From Streptomyces sp. NBC_01231 (GTDB taxonomy: Bacteria; Actinomycetota; Actinomycetes; Streptomycetales; Streptomycetaceae), in the NCBI GenBank assembly GCA_035999765.1, contig CP108521.1:6572001-6636000 (forward strand): DNA of 64,000 bases. Direction: 5' to 3'. The position numbers were made by a program, and so were the translations under genes. Each line of letters begins with the position of its first letter. The stretch's first letter is position 1. Below are positions 28,298-36,890 of the stretch, piece by piece. The notes beneath the pieces were generated by a model, which was given only the letters and a program-made list of their open reading frames with translations, did no database searches and was not told the DNA's origin.

Positions 28298-28708
28298 ATG
28301 ACGGAACGGATCGTGGTGGTGGGGGCCGCCCTCCTCGACGGCGGTCGCCTCCTCGCCGCACGTCGCAGCGCGCCTGAGGAGCTGGCCGGCCGCTGGGAGC
28401 TGCCCGGCGGCAAGGTGGAGCGGGGAGAGGCGCCCGAGGCGGCCCTGGTACGGGAACTGCGCGAGGAACTCGGCATCGCCGCCGAGCCCGTCGAGCGGGT
28501 GCCGGGGGAGTGGCCCCTGAAGGTGCCGTACGTCCTCCAGGTGTGGACCGCCCGACTGCTCCCCGGCTCCGGTGGGCCCCGACCCCTCCAGGACCATGAC
28601 GAACTGCGCTGGCTGACCCCCGACGAGTTGTGGGACGTGGACTGGCTGGAGCAGGACGTTCCCGCGGTGCGCGCGACGATCGCGCTGCTCGACAGCCGCG
28701 CGCGCTGA
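28298..28708 (+). CDS. MutT-type Nudix hydrolase
   Basis: The 136-residue Nudix protein has a complete Nudix box: GGKVERGEAPEAALVRELRE then ELGI (about residues 37-60). The size and the start IVVVGAALLDGGRLLAARR are typical of MutT-like 8-oxo-dGTP or (deoxy)nucleoside-triphosphate pyrophosphatases that sanitise the nucleotide pool. The exact substrate is not deducible. Confidence 0.93.
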   Translation: MTERIVVVGAALLDGGRLLAARRSAPEELAGRWELPGGKVERGEAPEAALVRELREELGIAAEPVERVPGEWPLKVPYVLQVWTARLLPGSGGPRPLQDHDELRWLTPDELWDVDWLEQDVPAVRATIALLDSRAR

Positions 28709-28828
28709 TCACGCGTACGCCGTTTGTGCCACAGTGCGCCGTCAGGTGCGGTACTGGCTACTTGATACCGGGTATGTGCCCATTAACCCCATGAAAACGG
28801 GCATGGGTGAGCTGGTCGGCCCCGGGAT

Positions 28829-29236
28829 GTGATCGGCGTGATCGACACCGAAGGCGACTGGGCCGAGTGGACCTTCCCCGCGGAACCGGACGCCGTGCGA
28901 GCGGCCCGTGCCGCCGTCCGCGGCCTCCTGCGCGCGTGGGACCTCGACAGCCTCGCCGACCTGGCCGCCCTGCTCGTCAGCGAACTGGTCACCAACTCCC
29001 TGCGGCACGCCACCGGCCCCATCGGGGTACGGCTGGTGCGGCCCGCCCACCTCGGCGGTGTCCTGCTGGTGGAGGTCTCCGACCCGCTCCCGGACCCGCC
29101 CCGCCAACGGATCGCCCGCCCCGAGGACGAGAGCGGCAGGGGCCTGCTCCTGGTCGCGCGTTCCTCGAGTCGCTGGGGTACCCGGCCCGGCGACATGGGC
29201 AAGACGGTGTGGTTCGAACTCGCCGTGCCCGGGTGA
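28829..29236 (+). CDS. RsbW-type ATP-binding protein (HATPase_c_2)
   Basis: The 135-residue single-domain GHKL ATPase shows the N-box LLVSELVTNSLRHA (about residue 50) and the G-box EDESGRGLLLVARSSSRWG near the end. In Streptomyces these serve as anti-sigma kinases or serine kinases paired with STAS anti-sigma antagonists and SpoIIE-type phosphatases. A three-domain SpoIIE phosphatase lies immediately downstream, so the two may act in one switch. The GTG at 28829 or the one at 28838 is the start. Confidence 0.85.
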   Translation: MIGVIDTEGDWAEWTFPAEPDAVRAARAAVRGLLRAWDLDSLADLAALLVSELVTNSLRHATGPIGVRLVRPAHLGGVLLVEVSDPLPDPPRQRIARPEDESGRGLLLVARSSSRWGTRPGDMGKTVWFELAVPG

Positions 29237-29487
29237 TCCGGGGTGTACGTCGGGGGCCGCGTTGTCCATGGACTGGTTCAGGCCGGTGACGGTTGTTGAC
29301 GGGAGTGGTTCGACGAGGTGTCCGCTGGTTAGAAGACTGTTGGTGTTGGCGCGGTCCGGACCGAAAACCATCGGGACCGCGCTGTGATCGTGAACACCGT
29401 GTTGTGCGGCGCCGTAGTGCTGGATACTGCGGGCAGCCGCTGCCGGTGACTGGTGCCGGACGCGGTGAGCTGGAGGGGACGGTTCGC

Positions 29488-32112
29488 GTGAGCGAGATAC
29501 CAGCGAAGGCCACCGGGTCCGAGGACCCGGCGGACCGCGCGGGGGACGGGGCTGCGGCTGACGCCGTGGCTCAGACCGTGCCGGGCGAGGTGCCGCCGCC
29601 CGGTGACGCCATGTGGCAGAGCAGTCCGCCCGGCTCGATCTACGACTACATCAAGGTCGCCTCGTTCTCCATCGGCCCCGGCGGGCTGGTCGACCAATGG
29701 AGCCTGCGCGCCGAGCAGCTCTTCGGCATCCCGGCCGCGCGGGCCGTGGGCATGGATCCCATCGAGGCGTTCGTCGACCCCGACCTGCGTGAGCGGGGCC
29801 AGCGCAAGATGGCGGAGATCCTCGACGGCCGGGAGTGGACCGGAGTGGTCCCCTTCCGGGCGCCGGCCACGGCCGGGGAGCCCGAGCGGCAGGGCCTAGC
29901 CGAGGTCTACGTCATGCCGACGCGCACCGAGGACGGTGAGAAGGCCGCCGTCTGCATCGTCGTGGACGTGCGCACTCTGCGGAGCATCGAGACCGACCTC
30001 GCCGCTTCGCAGTCAATATTCGGCCAATCTCCTTTCGGTTTCCTTCTCATCGACACCGATCTGCGGGTGCGCCGCGCCAACCAGCAGTTCGCCAACACCT
30101 TTGGCGGCACCCCTGACGACCACCGAGGCCGCGGCGTCCACGACTACCTCCAGCGCTCCGAGGCAGAGCGGGTCGCCGCGACCCTGCGCCGGGTGCTGGA
30201 AACCGGCAACTCCATCACGGACATGCACGTCACGGGCTTCGTGCCGGGCTCCGACGAGCGCCGCCACTGGTCCATCAACCTCTACCGGGTGCACAGCGGC
30301 TCCGGCCGCCCCATCGGCATCGCCTGGCTCGGACTTGACATCACCGCCCGCCGGGCCGCCGCCCGTGAGGCCGCCGCCGCCCGACGGAACCTCGCCCTCC
30401 TGAACGAGGCAGGTGCCCGCATAGGGAACTCCCTCGACCTGGAGACCACCGCCCGCGAACTCCTCGACGTCGTCGTCCCCGGCTTCTGCGACCTCGCCAC
30501 CGTCGACCTGTACCAAGGGCTGCTGGCCGGGGACGAGACCCCGCCAGGCCTCGCCGACGGCAGCGCCGAACTGCGCCGGGTCGCCTTCGCCAGCGCCGTC
30601 TCCGACGCGCCCTTCGTCGGCTCCGGCGAGCCCGTCGAGCTCGGCGCGGTCCACCACTTCCCCTTCAACTCGCTCTGCGCGGACGCCCTGCGCACGGCCA
30701 AGCCGCAGTACATCCCCGCCGAGGACGGCGGCCTCGTCCAGTCGACGCTCGCCGTGCCGATGGTCGCCCACGACACCGTCGTCGGCCTGGCGCAGTTCTC
30801 GCGGACCAAGGGCAGCGAACCGTTCGGCGACCGGGACCGGGACCTGGCGGTGGAGTTGGCGGCCCGCGCGGCCGTCTGCATCGACAACGCGCGCCTGTAC
30901 CGGCGCGAGCACGAGCGGGCGCTGATGTTGCAGCGGTCGTTGCTGCCCCCCGGCGACCCGGTCGCCTCGGGTCTCGACATCGCCTGCCGTTATCTGCCCG
31001 GCAACTCCTCCTCCGACCGGCCGAGCGAGGTCGGCGGCGACTGGTTCGACGTCATCGAACTGCCGGGCCACCGTACGGCGTTGGTGGTGGGCGACGTGAT
31101 GGGCCGCGGGCTGCGGGCGGCGGTCGCGATGGGCGAACTGCGTTCCGCCGTCCGGACGCTGGCGCTGCTGGACCTGGAACCGGCCGAGGTGCTCTCCGCG
31201 TTGGACGAGATCGCGCGCGGCCTCGGGGCGCCGGGCGGAGTCCAGCAGGCCACCCGCGCCGCCCGCCGCCCCCGCGAGGCCGACCTGTCCGAGGTGTACC
31301 TCGCGACCTGCGTCTACGCGGTCTACGACTCGGTGACCCGCCGGTGCACCTTCGCCAACGCGGGCCATCTGCCTCCCGTGCTGGTCGAGCCCGGCGAGGC
31401 GGCGCTCATGCTCGACGTGCCGCCCGGCATGCCGCTCGGCGTCGGCGGCGAGCCCTTCGAGGAGGTCGAGGTCGACCTCCCCGAGGGTGCCCTTCTCGCG
31501 CTCTACACGGATGGACTGGTCGAGAGCCGCGACCATCCCCTGGACGAGGGCCTCCAGGCGTTCGTCGGCGCGATCACCGACCCCTCCAGCGCCCTGGAGG
31601 ACGTCTGCGACCACGTCCTCAACACCCTCGACACTCACCACGGCGAGGACGACATCGCCCTGCTCATGGCCCGCGTCCAGGGCCTGCCCGCCGACTCGGT
31701 CGGCGACTGGACGCTGCCGCGCGAGCCGCGCAGTGTGGGCAAGGCCCGTGAGTACGCCCGTGCCCAGCTGCTCCGCTGGGACATGGAACCCCTGGTCGAC
31801 ACGACGGAGCTGCTGGTCAGCGAACTGGTGACGAACGCCCTGCGATACGGCGAGGGCGAGATCAGACTGCGTCTCCTGCTGGACCGCACCCTGGTGTGCG
31901 AGGTCTGGGACTCCGGCCTGGTCCAGCCGCGCCGCCGCCGCGCCCGCGACACCGACGAGGGAGGCCGGGGCCTCCAACTCGTCGGCCTCCTCAGCGCGGC
32001 CTGGGGCTCCCGGCGTACGCCCCGCGGCAAGACGGTGTGGTTCGAACTCCCGCTCCCGGACGGGGAGCACACACTGGCGGACCCGGCGGAGGCGCTGCTC
32101 AGCCTGTTCTGA
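29488..32112 (+). CDS. SpoIIE-family phosphatase with PAS-PAS-GAF sensor and C-terminal ATPase
   Basis: The 874-residue cytosolic regulator has, in order, two PAS-like domains (about residues 50-150 and 170-285) and a GAF domain (about 300-465). A PP2C/SpoIIE phosphatase follows at about 490-690 (GGDWFDVIEL, VGDVMGRG and LYTDGLVE metal-binding motifs). An RsbW-type ATPase ends the protein (about 735-865, LLVSELVTNALRYG and RGLQLVGLL). Such proteins combine kinase and phosphatase for anti-sigma antagonists in one chain and sense ligand or redox through PAS/GAF. The GTG at 29488 is chosen because GGAGGGG sits nine bases upstream. Confidence 0.93.
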   Translation: MSEIPAKATGSEDPADRAGDGAAADAVAQTVPGEVPPPGDAMWQSSPPGSIYDYIKVASFSIGPGGLVDQWSLRAEQLFGIPAARAVGMDPIEAFVDPDLRERGQRKMAEILDGREWTGVVPFRAPATAGEPERQGLAEVYVMPTRTEDGEKAAVCIVVDVRTLRSIETDLAASQSIFGQSPFGFLLIDTDLRVRRANQQFANTFGGTPDDHRGRGVHDYLQRSEAERVAATLRRVLETGNSITDMHVTGFVPGSDERRHWSINLYRVHSGSGRPIGIAWLGLDITARRAAAREAAAARRNLALLNEAGARIGNSLDLETTARELLDVVVPGFCDLATVDLYQGLLAGDETPPGLADGSAELRRVAFASAVSDAPFVGSGEPVELGAVHHFPFNSLCADALRTAKPQYIPAEDGGLVQSTLAVPMVAHDTVVGLAQFSRTKGSEPFGDRDRDLAVELAARAAVCIDNARLYRREHERALMLQRSLLPPGDPVASGLDIACRYLPGNSSSDRPSEVGGDWFDVIELPGHRTALVVGDVMGRGLRAAVAMGELRSAVRTLALLDLEPAEVLSALDEIARGLGAPGGVQQATRAARRPREADLSEVYLATCVYAVYDSVTRRCTFANAGHLPPVLVEPGEAALMLDVPPGMPLGVGGEPFEEVEVDLPEGALLALYTDGLVESRDHPLDEGLQAFVGAITDPSSALEDVCDHVLNTLDTHHGEDDIALLMARVQGLPADSVGDWTLPREPRSVGKAREYARAQLLRWDMEPLVDTTELLVSELVTNALRYGEGEIRLRLLLDRTLVCEVWDSGLVQPRRRRARDTDEGGRGLQLVGLLSAAWGSRRTPRGKTVWFELPLPDGEHTLADPAEALLSLF

Positions 32113-32155
32113 CGGGAAGGACGCGACCGGGTCCCGAGGGAGGGAGCGAGGCGGA

Positions 32156-32377
32156 TCAGCCTCGGAACCCGGCGACGTCGGAGACACTGCTGTCAGACGC
32201 CTTCAGGCCCTCGACCAAGGCAGTGAAGGCTCCGGCGGGGACGGTGAGGGTTGCCCTTGCCGGGGTCTTGGTGTCGCGGATGGCCACGTGGGTGGGGGAG
32301 TTGGCGATCTCGACGCAGCTGTTGCCGTCGCCCTCGCCGGAGTGGGACGACTTCCGCCAGTTGTCGAAGAGGGGCAT
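32156..32377 (-). CDS. DUF397 protein
   Basis: The 73-residue protein has the standard DUF397 pattern WRKSSHSGEGDGNSCVEIA, VAIRDTKTP and a hydrophobic AGAFTALVEGL. DUF397 genes sit beside XRE/DUF5753 regulators in Streptomyces (the BldB-like small-protein context) and are thought to modulate them. It starts 7 bases after the XRE stop and is translationally coupled to it. Confidence 0.93.
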   Translation of the reverse strand: MPLFDNWRKSSHSGEGDGNSCVEIANSPTHVAIRDTKTPARATLTVPAGAFTALVEGLKASDSSVSDVAGFRG

Positions 32378-32384
32378 GGGTGCC

Positions 32385-33221
32385 TCACAGCTCTTTCGCT
32401 AGTTCGTGGATGAATGCGCGCGACCGTGCGGGGTCGAGCGAGAAGGCTTTTACCCTACGGAAGCTCGTTCGATATGTGTTGAGCTGAGCCTCGGAATCGA
32501 TGAAGACCGAGCCGTGGGGAGCGTCGCGCACCACCGTGTCCAGTTTGGGTAGCGGGCCGCCCGCGTACGTCATCGTGCTTGAGGCTTTGGCGAATCCGTC
32601 CAGATCGAAGGGGATCACGCGCAAGGTGATGTAGTCCGCTTCGGAGAGTTCCACCAGCCGGGCATGTTGAGCCCGGGTGGCAAGGCGGTCGCTGACCCTG
32701 AAGCGAAGTGCCGCCTCATGGATCACGACCTCGTGCGGAATGATGATCTCCTGGCGTGCCATTCGGTGGCGGACACGCAACTCAAGCTCGTCCTGGGCGA
32801 GTTCGGGCAGCCTGGAGGAGAAGACGGCGCGAGCGTAGTCCTCCGTCTGCAGTCGGCCCGGTACGTAGAGGATCGCTACGTCATGCAGGAACGCGGCGTG
32901 GTGCTCCAACTCGGCGAGGTCCAGGAAAGACGTGGGCAGCAGCCCTCGGTATTCCTCCCACCATCCGCGCGTCCGATCAGTGGCCATTGCGATCAAGGCG
33001 CCGATGAACTCTTCGTCCGTACAGGCGTAGTGGGATTTGAGGCGATGCAGTCGCTGCTCGCTCACACCCGTGAGTCCGGACTCGATGTGGCTGATCTGGA
33101 CCCTGTTCGCCCCGAGGAGCGCTGCAGCCTCGGTGGCGGTGAGCCCAGCTGCCTCGCGGAGCCTGCGCAGCTCGATCCCCAGGCGCATCTGTCGTGCGGT
33201 CGGTTCGCGCCTCAGGACCAT
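32385..33221 (-). CDS. XRE-family regulator with DUF5753 domain
   Basis: The 278-residue protein has an N-terminal Cro/CI helix-turn-helix (about residues 10-65, REAAGLTATEAAALLGANRV then ISHIESG). A DUF5753 domain follows (about 95-270), beginning at IPGRLQTEDYAR-like sequence and including VVIHEAALRFRV. ATG 33221 is preferred over GTG 33242 because GAGGAG lies 7 bases before it. With the DUF397 gene behind it and a divergent RsbW-type ATPase at 33451, it forms the three-gene set repeated many times in Streptomyces genomes and linked to development and secondary metabolism. Confidence 0.93.
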   Translation of the reverse strand: MVLRREPTARQMRLGIELRRLREAAGLTATEAAALLGANRVQISHIESGLTGVSEQRLHRLKSHYACTDEEFIGALIAMATDRTRGWWEEYRGLLPTSFLDLAELEHHAAFLHDVAILYVPGRLQTEDYARAVFSSRLPELAQDELELRVRHRMARQEIIIPHEVVIHEAALRFRVSDRLATRAQHARLVELSEADYITLRVIPFDLDGFAKASSTMTYAGGPLPKLDTVVRDAPHGSVFIDSEAQLNTYRTSFRRVKAFSLDPARSRAFIHELAKEL

Positions 33222-33284
33222 CAATTGCTCCTCGTTCAACACGCCTGTCGGTGCGGCTCGTTCGGGGGCAGATTACGCGATCGG

Positions 33285-33325
33285 CTTGCTCCGGATTACT
33301 AGTTAGCCCTACGTTTAGTGATGCG
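33285..33325. promoter_or_regulatory. AT-rich divergent promoter/operator region of the XRE-ATPase set
   Basis: The segment around 33296-33322 contains ACTAGTTAGCCC and ACGTTTAGTGAT, AT-rich halves with partial dyad symmetry (CTAGTTAG and CTAAACG on opposite strands). Similar AT-rich tracts commonly lie upstream of XRE/DUF5753 genes. It is the obvious place for the XRE promoter and autoregulation, on position and composition only. Confidence 0.35.
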
Positions 33326-33450
33326 ACGTACACGCTGCGGAATCATCCGGATGCCGGAAGCGCACCGCCCCGTCCTGTCATGACGGCTGCGGCAATGCCA
33401 CCGCCGGCCGCACCGCGCCAACCCCCTCACCACCCGAACGGAGTTCACGC

Positions 33451-33864
33451 ATGCCCGAAAACGAAGCCGAACCCTGGGAGTACTGCCTCTACATCCCGAA
33501 CGACCTCCGAGCCGTCACCGTCAGTCGCCGTACCCTCCGCCTGATCCTCACCATGCACGGACTGATCGGCCTGGTGGACGTCGCGGGGCTGCTCGCGGCG
33601 GAGTTGGTCTCCAATGCCGTACGCCATACCAAGGGGCCGGCTGCCCTCAGGGTGCGCTGGGCGGCGGGGGTGCTGCGGATCGGTGCGTGGGACGCGGACC
33701 CGGAGCCGCCCGAGCCGCCGAGGGCATGGGAGCAGGGGGCCGACTTGGAGGAGGGGCGGGGGTTGGCGCTGGTCCGGGCCTGTTCTGATCTGTGGGGCTG
33801 GCATCCGCTGGCCAGACACGGGAACCGGGGCAAGTTCGTGTGGTGCGAGCTCGCCGCGGTGTGA
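33451..33864 (+). CDS. RsbW-type ATP-binding protein of the XRE/DUF397 set
   Basis: The 137-residue GHKL ATPase domain has LLAAELVSNAVRHT as N-box, GAWDADPEPP as the G1-like region and EEGRGLALVRACSDLWG as G2. It is the third member of the XRE-DUF397-ATPase triad and is transcribed divergently. It probably acts as a protein-binding or protein-kinase regulator rather than a sensor kinase. Confidence 0.88.
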   Translation: MPENEAEPWEYCLYIPNDLRAVTVSRRTLRLILTMHGLIGLVDVAGLLAAELVSNAVRHTKGPAALRVRWAAGVLRIGAWDADPEPPEPPRAWEQGADLEEGRGLALVRACSDLWGWHPLARHGNRGKFVWCELAAV

Positions 33865-33888
33865 AAGGGCGCCGCTGGTGTCTGTGTT

Positions 33889-34500
33889 CTACCAATCGGT
33901 CAGGTCCACGAGGAGATCACAGTGCGGGTCGTCGGGGGACGGCCGCTGGTGCTGCTCTTCTTCGATGAGACTCGGAAGGGAGGCGATCAGCGCGGTAGGC
34001 GTACCGGTGAGGCGGATGTCGACGCCGATGATGCCTGGGCGGTCAGGACGCTGCACGTACAGGCGCAACGCGCTGTGGCCCAGCAACAGGAACCCGATCA
34101 GGAAGGGGTTTTCCTCGTCGCCGGGGTCCGACATGGCGCGCAGAACGGTGAGTGCCTGGCCCTGTTCCGGTTCTGGGTCCGGGGTGATGTCCTCGGGACG
34201 GAGGCGAATGACGGTCATCCCCATGGCTTCGCTGATGTCGCTGGTGCCGTAGAGCTGGGTGCCGGCCAGCGCGGTGCGCAGAATGCCGGGGATGTAGTAC
34301 GGGGCGACGGTGTCGTGGGGGATCTCGTACAGGAAGGTGGCGCCCTCATCGTCGTCTCCAGAGTGGACCGCGATCCGGACGGCGCCGGGGGTGGGCAGGA
34401 CCCCGCGCAGGTGGCAGCCCTCGGCGATGGGCGCGTTGAGGTAGCACAGCAGCAGGCGACTCGCAGCCGCCTGCTGTTCTCGGTCTTCGGAATCGATCAC
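33889..34500 (-). CDS. Unrecognised 203-residue acidic protein
   Basis: No family is recognised. The protein is acidic, has no membrane segment or signal, and has alternating beta-type blocks (VRIAVHSGDDDEGATFLYEI, GMTVIRLRPEDITPDPEPE, LGHSALRLYVQRPD). It looks like a small alpha/beta domain. The start GTG 34500 lies 7 bases after the stop of the DHFR-like gene with no separate ribosome site. It is therefore probably translated by coupling, and its job may be tied to that enzyme. Confidence 0.65.
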   Translation of the reverse strand: MIDSEDREQQAAASRLLLCYLNAPIAEGCHLRGVLPTPGAVRIAVHSGDDDEGATFLYEIPHDTVAPYYIPGILRTALAGTQLYGTSDISEAMGMTVIRLRPEDITPDPEPEQGQALTVLRAMSDPGDEENPFLIGFLLLGHSALRLYVQRPDRPGIIGVDIRLTGTPTALIASLPSLIEEEQHQRPSPDDPHCDLLVDLTDW

Positions 34501-34507
34501 TTGTTTA

Positions 34508-35071
34508 CTAACGCGCCACGCGGTAGCGGAGGTAGATGACCCTCGAGCTGAAGGTGCGGGTCTCGACGAGTTCGAGATCCACCCGGCGCTCGTGTTGAGG
34601 AAAGAACGGAATGCCACCGCCGACCAGCACCGGATAGACCATGGCCCGGTACTCGTCGATCAGACCCAACGCGGCCGCCTCGGCGGCGAGAGCCGCGCCG
34701 CCGATCGCGATGTCGCCCTCCCCCGGTTCGGCTCGCAACCGCTCGATCTCCTCCGCCAGGCCGCCGGAGGCCAGGCGGGCGCTGCCCTGCACCGCCGACA
34801 GCGTGGTCGAGAACACCACCTTCGGGAGCGGCTTCCAGAGAGCGGCCCACTCGAGCTTTGAGTCCTCAAGCGACGGATCCTGGTCGGCGGTCTCCCAGTA
34901 CAGCATCGTCTCGTACAGCCGTCGTCCCAGCAGGTGGACGTCGACCTCTCGGATCTCGTCGATCCAGAAGCGAAAGACATCCTCGTCGGGCGCTGTCCAT
35001 TGGAAGCCGCCGTCCGGCCCGACGATGTAGCCGTCAAGTGAGAGGCTCATCGAATAGGTCACGCTGCGCAT
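34508..35071 (-). CDS. Dihydrofolate-reductase-family protein (RibD C-terminal type)
   Basis: The 187-residue protein has the RibD-C/YwjB-type DHFR fold: TYSMSLSLDGYIVGPDGGFQ at the start, LLGRRLYETM (about residue 52), and IAIGGAALAAEA with GGGIPFF near the end. These are NADPH-dependent reductases of unknown physiological substrate, common and often horizontally moved in actinobacteria. ATG 35071 follows GAGGAGG at ideal spacing. The next gene is coupled to it. Confidence 0.88.
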   Translation of the reverse strand: MRSVTYSMSLSLDGYIVGPDGGFQWTAPDEDVFRFWIDEIREVDVHLLGRRLYETMLYWETADQDPSLEDSKLEWAALWKPLPKVVFSTTLSAVQGSARLASGGLAEEIERLRAEPGEGDIAIGGAALAAEAAALGLIDEYRAMVYPVLVGGGIPFFPQHERRVDLELVETRTFSSRVIYLRYRVAR

Positions 35072-35158
35072 CAGCCGGTCCTCCTCGGTGACGGGTTCGA
35101 CAGTACGACCGCCGGACGCCGCAGGACTCATCGCGGCTCGCGGAATCGCTTGCTGCGA

Positions 35159-36811
35159 TTACGAAGGGAAGGCGCGGCGTGCTCGGGTCCGTGGGCCGCC
35201 GAAGGTCGGGGGTGGGCCGCCGTCGGGCGCCCCGCCCAGGAGGATCCCGCCGAGGACGGCACCGGCGACCCCGCTCGCGTGCCCGGCCGCGCCGGCGACC
35301 GGGTTGCCGTGCGTCCGCACGTCCTGCTCGGCGAGTTCACGGGCCTGACGGGCCAGGCCGTCGGCTTCGAGGTGATCCGGGGGTTCGGCGGGCCTGGAGG
35401 GCGCGGTGGGCTCGGTGGCGAGCGTCCGCCGGGCCTCCGCCAGCAGAAGCCGGGCCGTACTGCCGACGGCACCCCGGTGCGTCTCGACGAAGCCGTCCGC
35501 CAGGGCGACCGTACTGCGGGCGGCCAGCAGCCCGGCCGCCGACAACACCCCGGGCCGCCCCGGCCCGAGCGGTTCGGTCGCCGCCACGATCCGTCGCAGG
35601 GCGTCGAGCGGGTCGTACGGCCCGCCGGTCACGCCCTCCCGAACGGAGGCCAGGACGGCGTCGGCATGCCGGACACGGGCGTGCGACTCGCCCGGGGGCA
35701 GGTTTGGGGCCCGTCCGGCGATGGGCGTGGCCGCACCGGCCGTCGGCCGCCTGCGCGCCTCCGCGAGCGCCGCCTCCGCACCGGTCAGCGCGGCCGGCAC
35801 CAGGGCCTGGGCCGTACTCAGCTCGTCGGCGAGCCGGTCGACGGCGGCGACGAGGACGGCGGCCTGGGCCACGGCGCCCTCGGCGGCGCGCAGATGGTGG
35901 ACCGCACGCCCGGGATCGGCCCAGTCGTCCGCCTGGCGGGCCTGGTTGAGGCGGGTGGTGGCGAACACCAGTCGGTCCTTGGCCTGTTCGACGTATCCCG
36001 TGACCGGGGTGGCCGCGGAGGGCGGGTACCGCTCGGCCAGGTCCCTGAGGGTGACCTCGGTGGTCCCGGTGCGCGACACGAGCTGCCGGAACCGGGTCTC
36101 CGCGAATGCCAGGGCCTCTTCGAACTCCCCTTCCAGCGCGCGGAGTCGGTCGAACCCGGCCGCCTCCGCGTCCAGCCGCCGCCCGGCCTCCTGGCAGCGG
36201 CCCACGATCCCCGCGAGCACATGCCGCCGTGAGGCCTCGTCCGCCCCGAGGCCGTCGTCGTACCGTCGCCGAATCCGGAAGGCGGCGGACAGTTCGGTCT
36301 CCGCGTCGCGCACGGCCCGCGCGAAGGGGGCGACGGCCTCGGACCCGAACCGGGCTTCGGCGAAGCCGAGTTCCTCGCGGCTGGTGCGGACCCAGTCGTC
36401 AGCCTCGGCGAGCAGGGCCCGGGACTGCTGGTCCAGGTCGGTGAGCGGCGGGGCGGGGGGTGCGCGGTGAGAGCCGCCGCGGTCACCGCTGGTGCCGGGG
36501 GTCGTACGGGTGCGGGCTCGTCGGGTCCGTCGTACGTACCCGTACCCGGCCAGTGCTCCCACCGCGCCCGCCGCCACCAACGGCACGACCAGGTCCACCG
36601 CCGAGGTGTCCTCGTCCTTCGGCGCGGCGGCGGTCGTGCCGACCCCCGGGGCATGGGAGCTGATCGCAACCGGAACGTCTGTGTTGATCGTCGTCCCTGG
36701 CAACACCAGCCACGCCACCCCCGCCACACCGCCCAGGACGGCATGCGCCACCCGCACGGATATGTGCGAGCGGGCGCTTCGCGGCCGGCCCCGGATCAAC
36801 GATGACGTCAC
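35159..36811 (-). CDS. TPM-family-like membrane protein lacking the TPM domain
   Basis: The 550-residue product has two membrane segments (about residues 20-42 and 75-95), the second followed by RRTRRAR. A long Ala/Glu/Arg-rich helical region (about 130-490) follows, and then a Gly/Pro-rich end containing AGAVLGGILLGGAPDGG. This is the layout of the C-terminal half of Streptomyces TPM-domain (YgcG-like) envelope proteins. The N-terminal TPM domain itself is missing, and nothing upstream in frame encodes it. Start is GTG 36811 with a poor ribosome site. It is divergent from the repeat protein gene at 36891. Confidence 0.65.
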   Translation of the reverse strand: MTSSLIRGRPRSARSHISVRVAHAVLGGVAGVAWLVLPGTTINTDVPVAISSHAPGVGTTAAAPKDEDTSAVDLVVPLVAAGAVGALAGYGYVRRTRRARTRTTPGTSGDRGGSHRAPPAPPLTDLDQQSRALLAEADDWVRTSREELGFAEARFGSEAVAPFARAVRDAETELSAAFRIRRRYDDGLGADEASRRHVLAGIVGRCQEAGRRLDAEAAGFDRLRALEGEFEEALAFAETRFRQLVSRTGTTEVTLRDLAERYPPSAATPVTGYVEQAKDRLVFATTRLNQARQADDWADPGRAVHHLRAAEGAVAQAAVLVAAVDRLADELSTAQALVPAALTGAEAALAEARRRPTAGAATPIAGRAPNLPPGESHARVRHADAVLASVREGVTGGPYDPLDALRRIVAATEPLGPGRPGVLSAAGLLAARSTVALADGFVETHRGAVGSTARLLLAEARRTLATEPTAPSRPAEPPDHLEADGLARQARELAEQDVRTHGNPVAGAAGHASGVAGAVLGGILLGGAPDGGPPPTFGGPRTRARRAFPS

Positions 36812-36890
36812 GTTTCGGAGCGTATGAGCAGGAATGCGCCGGCGCGACCGGGGCGGGGTGGGCGGGGTACGCCGAGGGGGAGGGGACGCC

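Noticed and set aside
30013..32187. 724-codon minus-strand frame
   Set aside because: It is antisense to the SpoIIE-family gene, whose motifs are complete on the plus strand.
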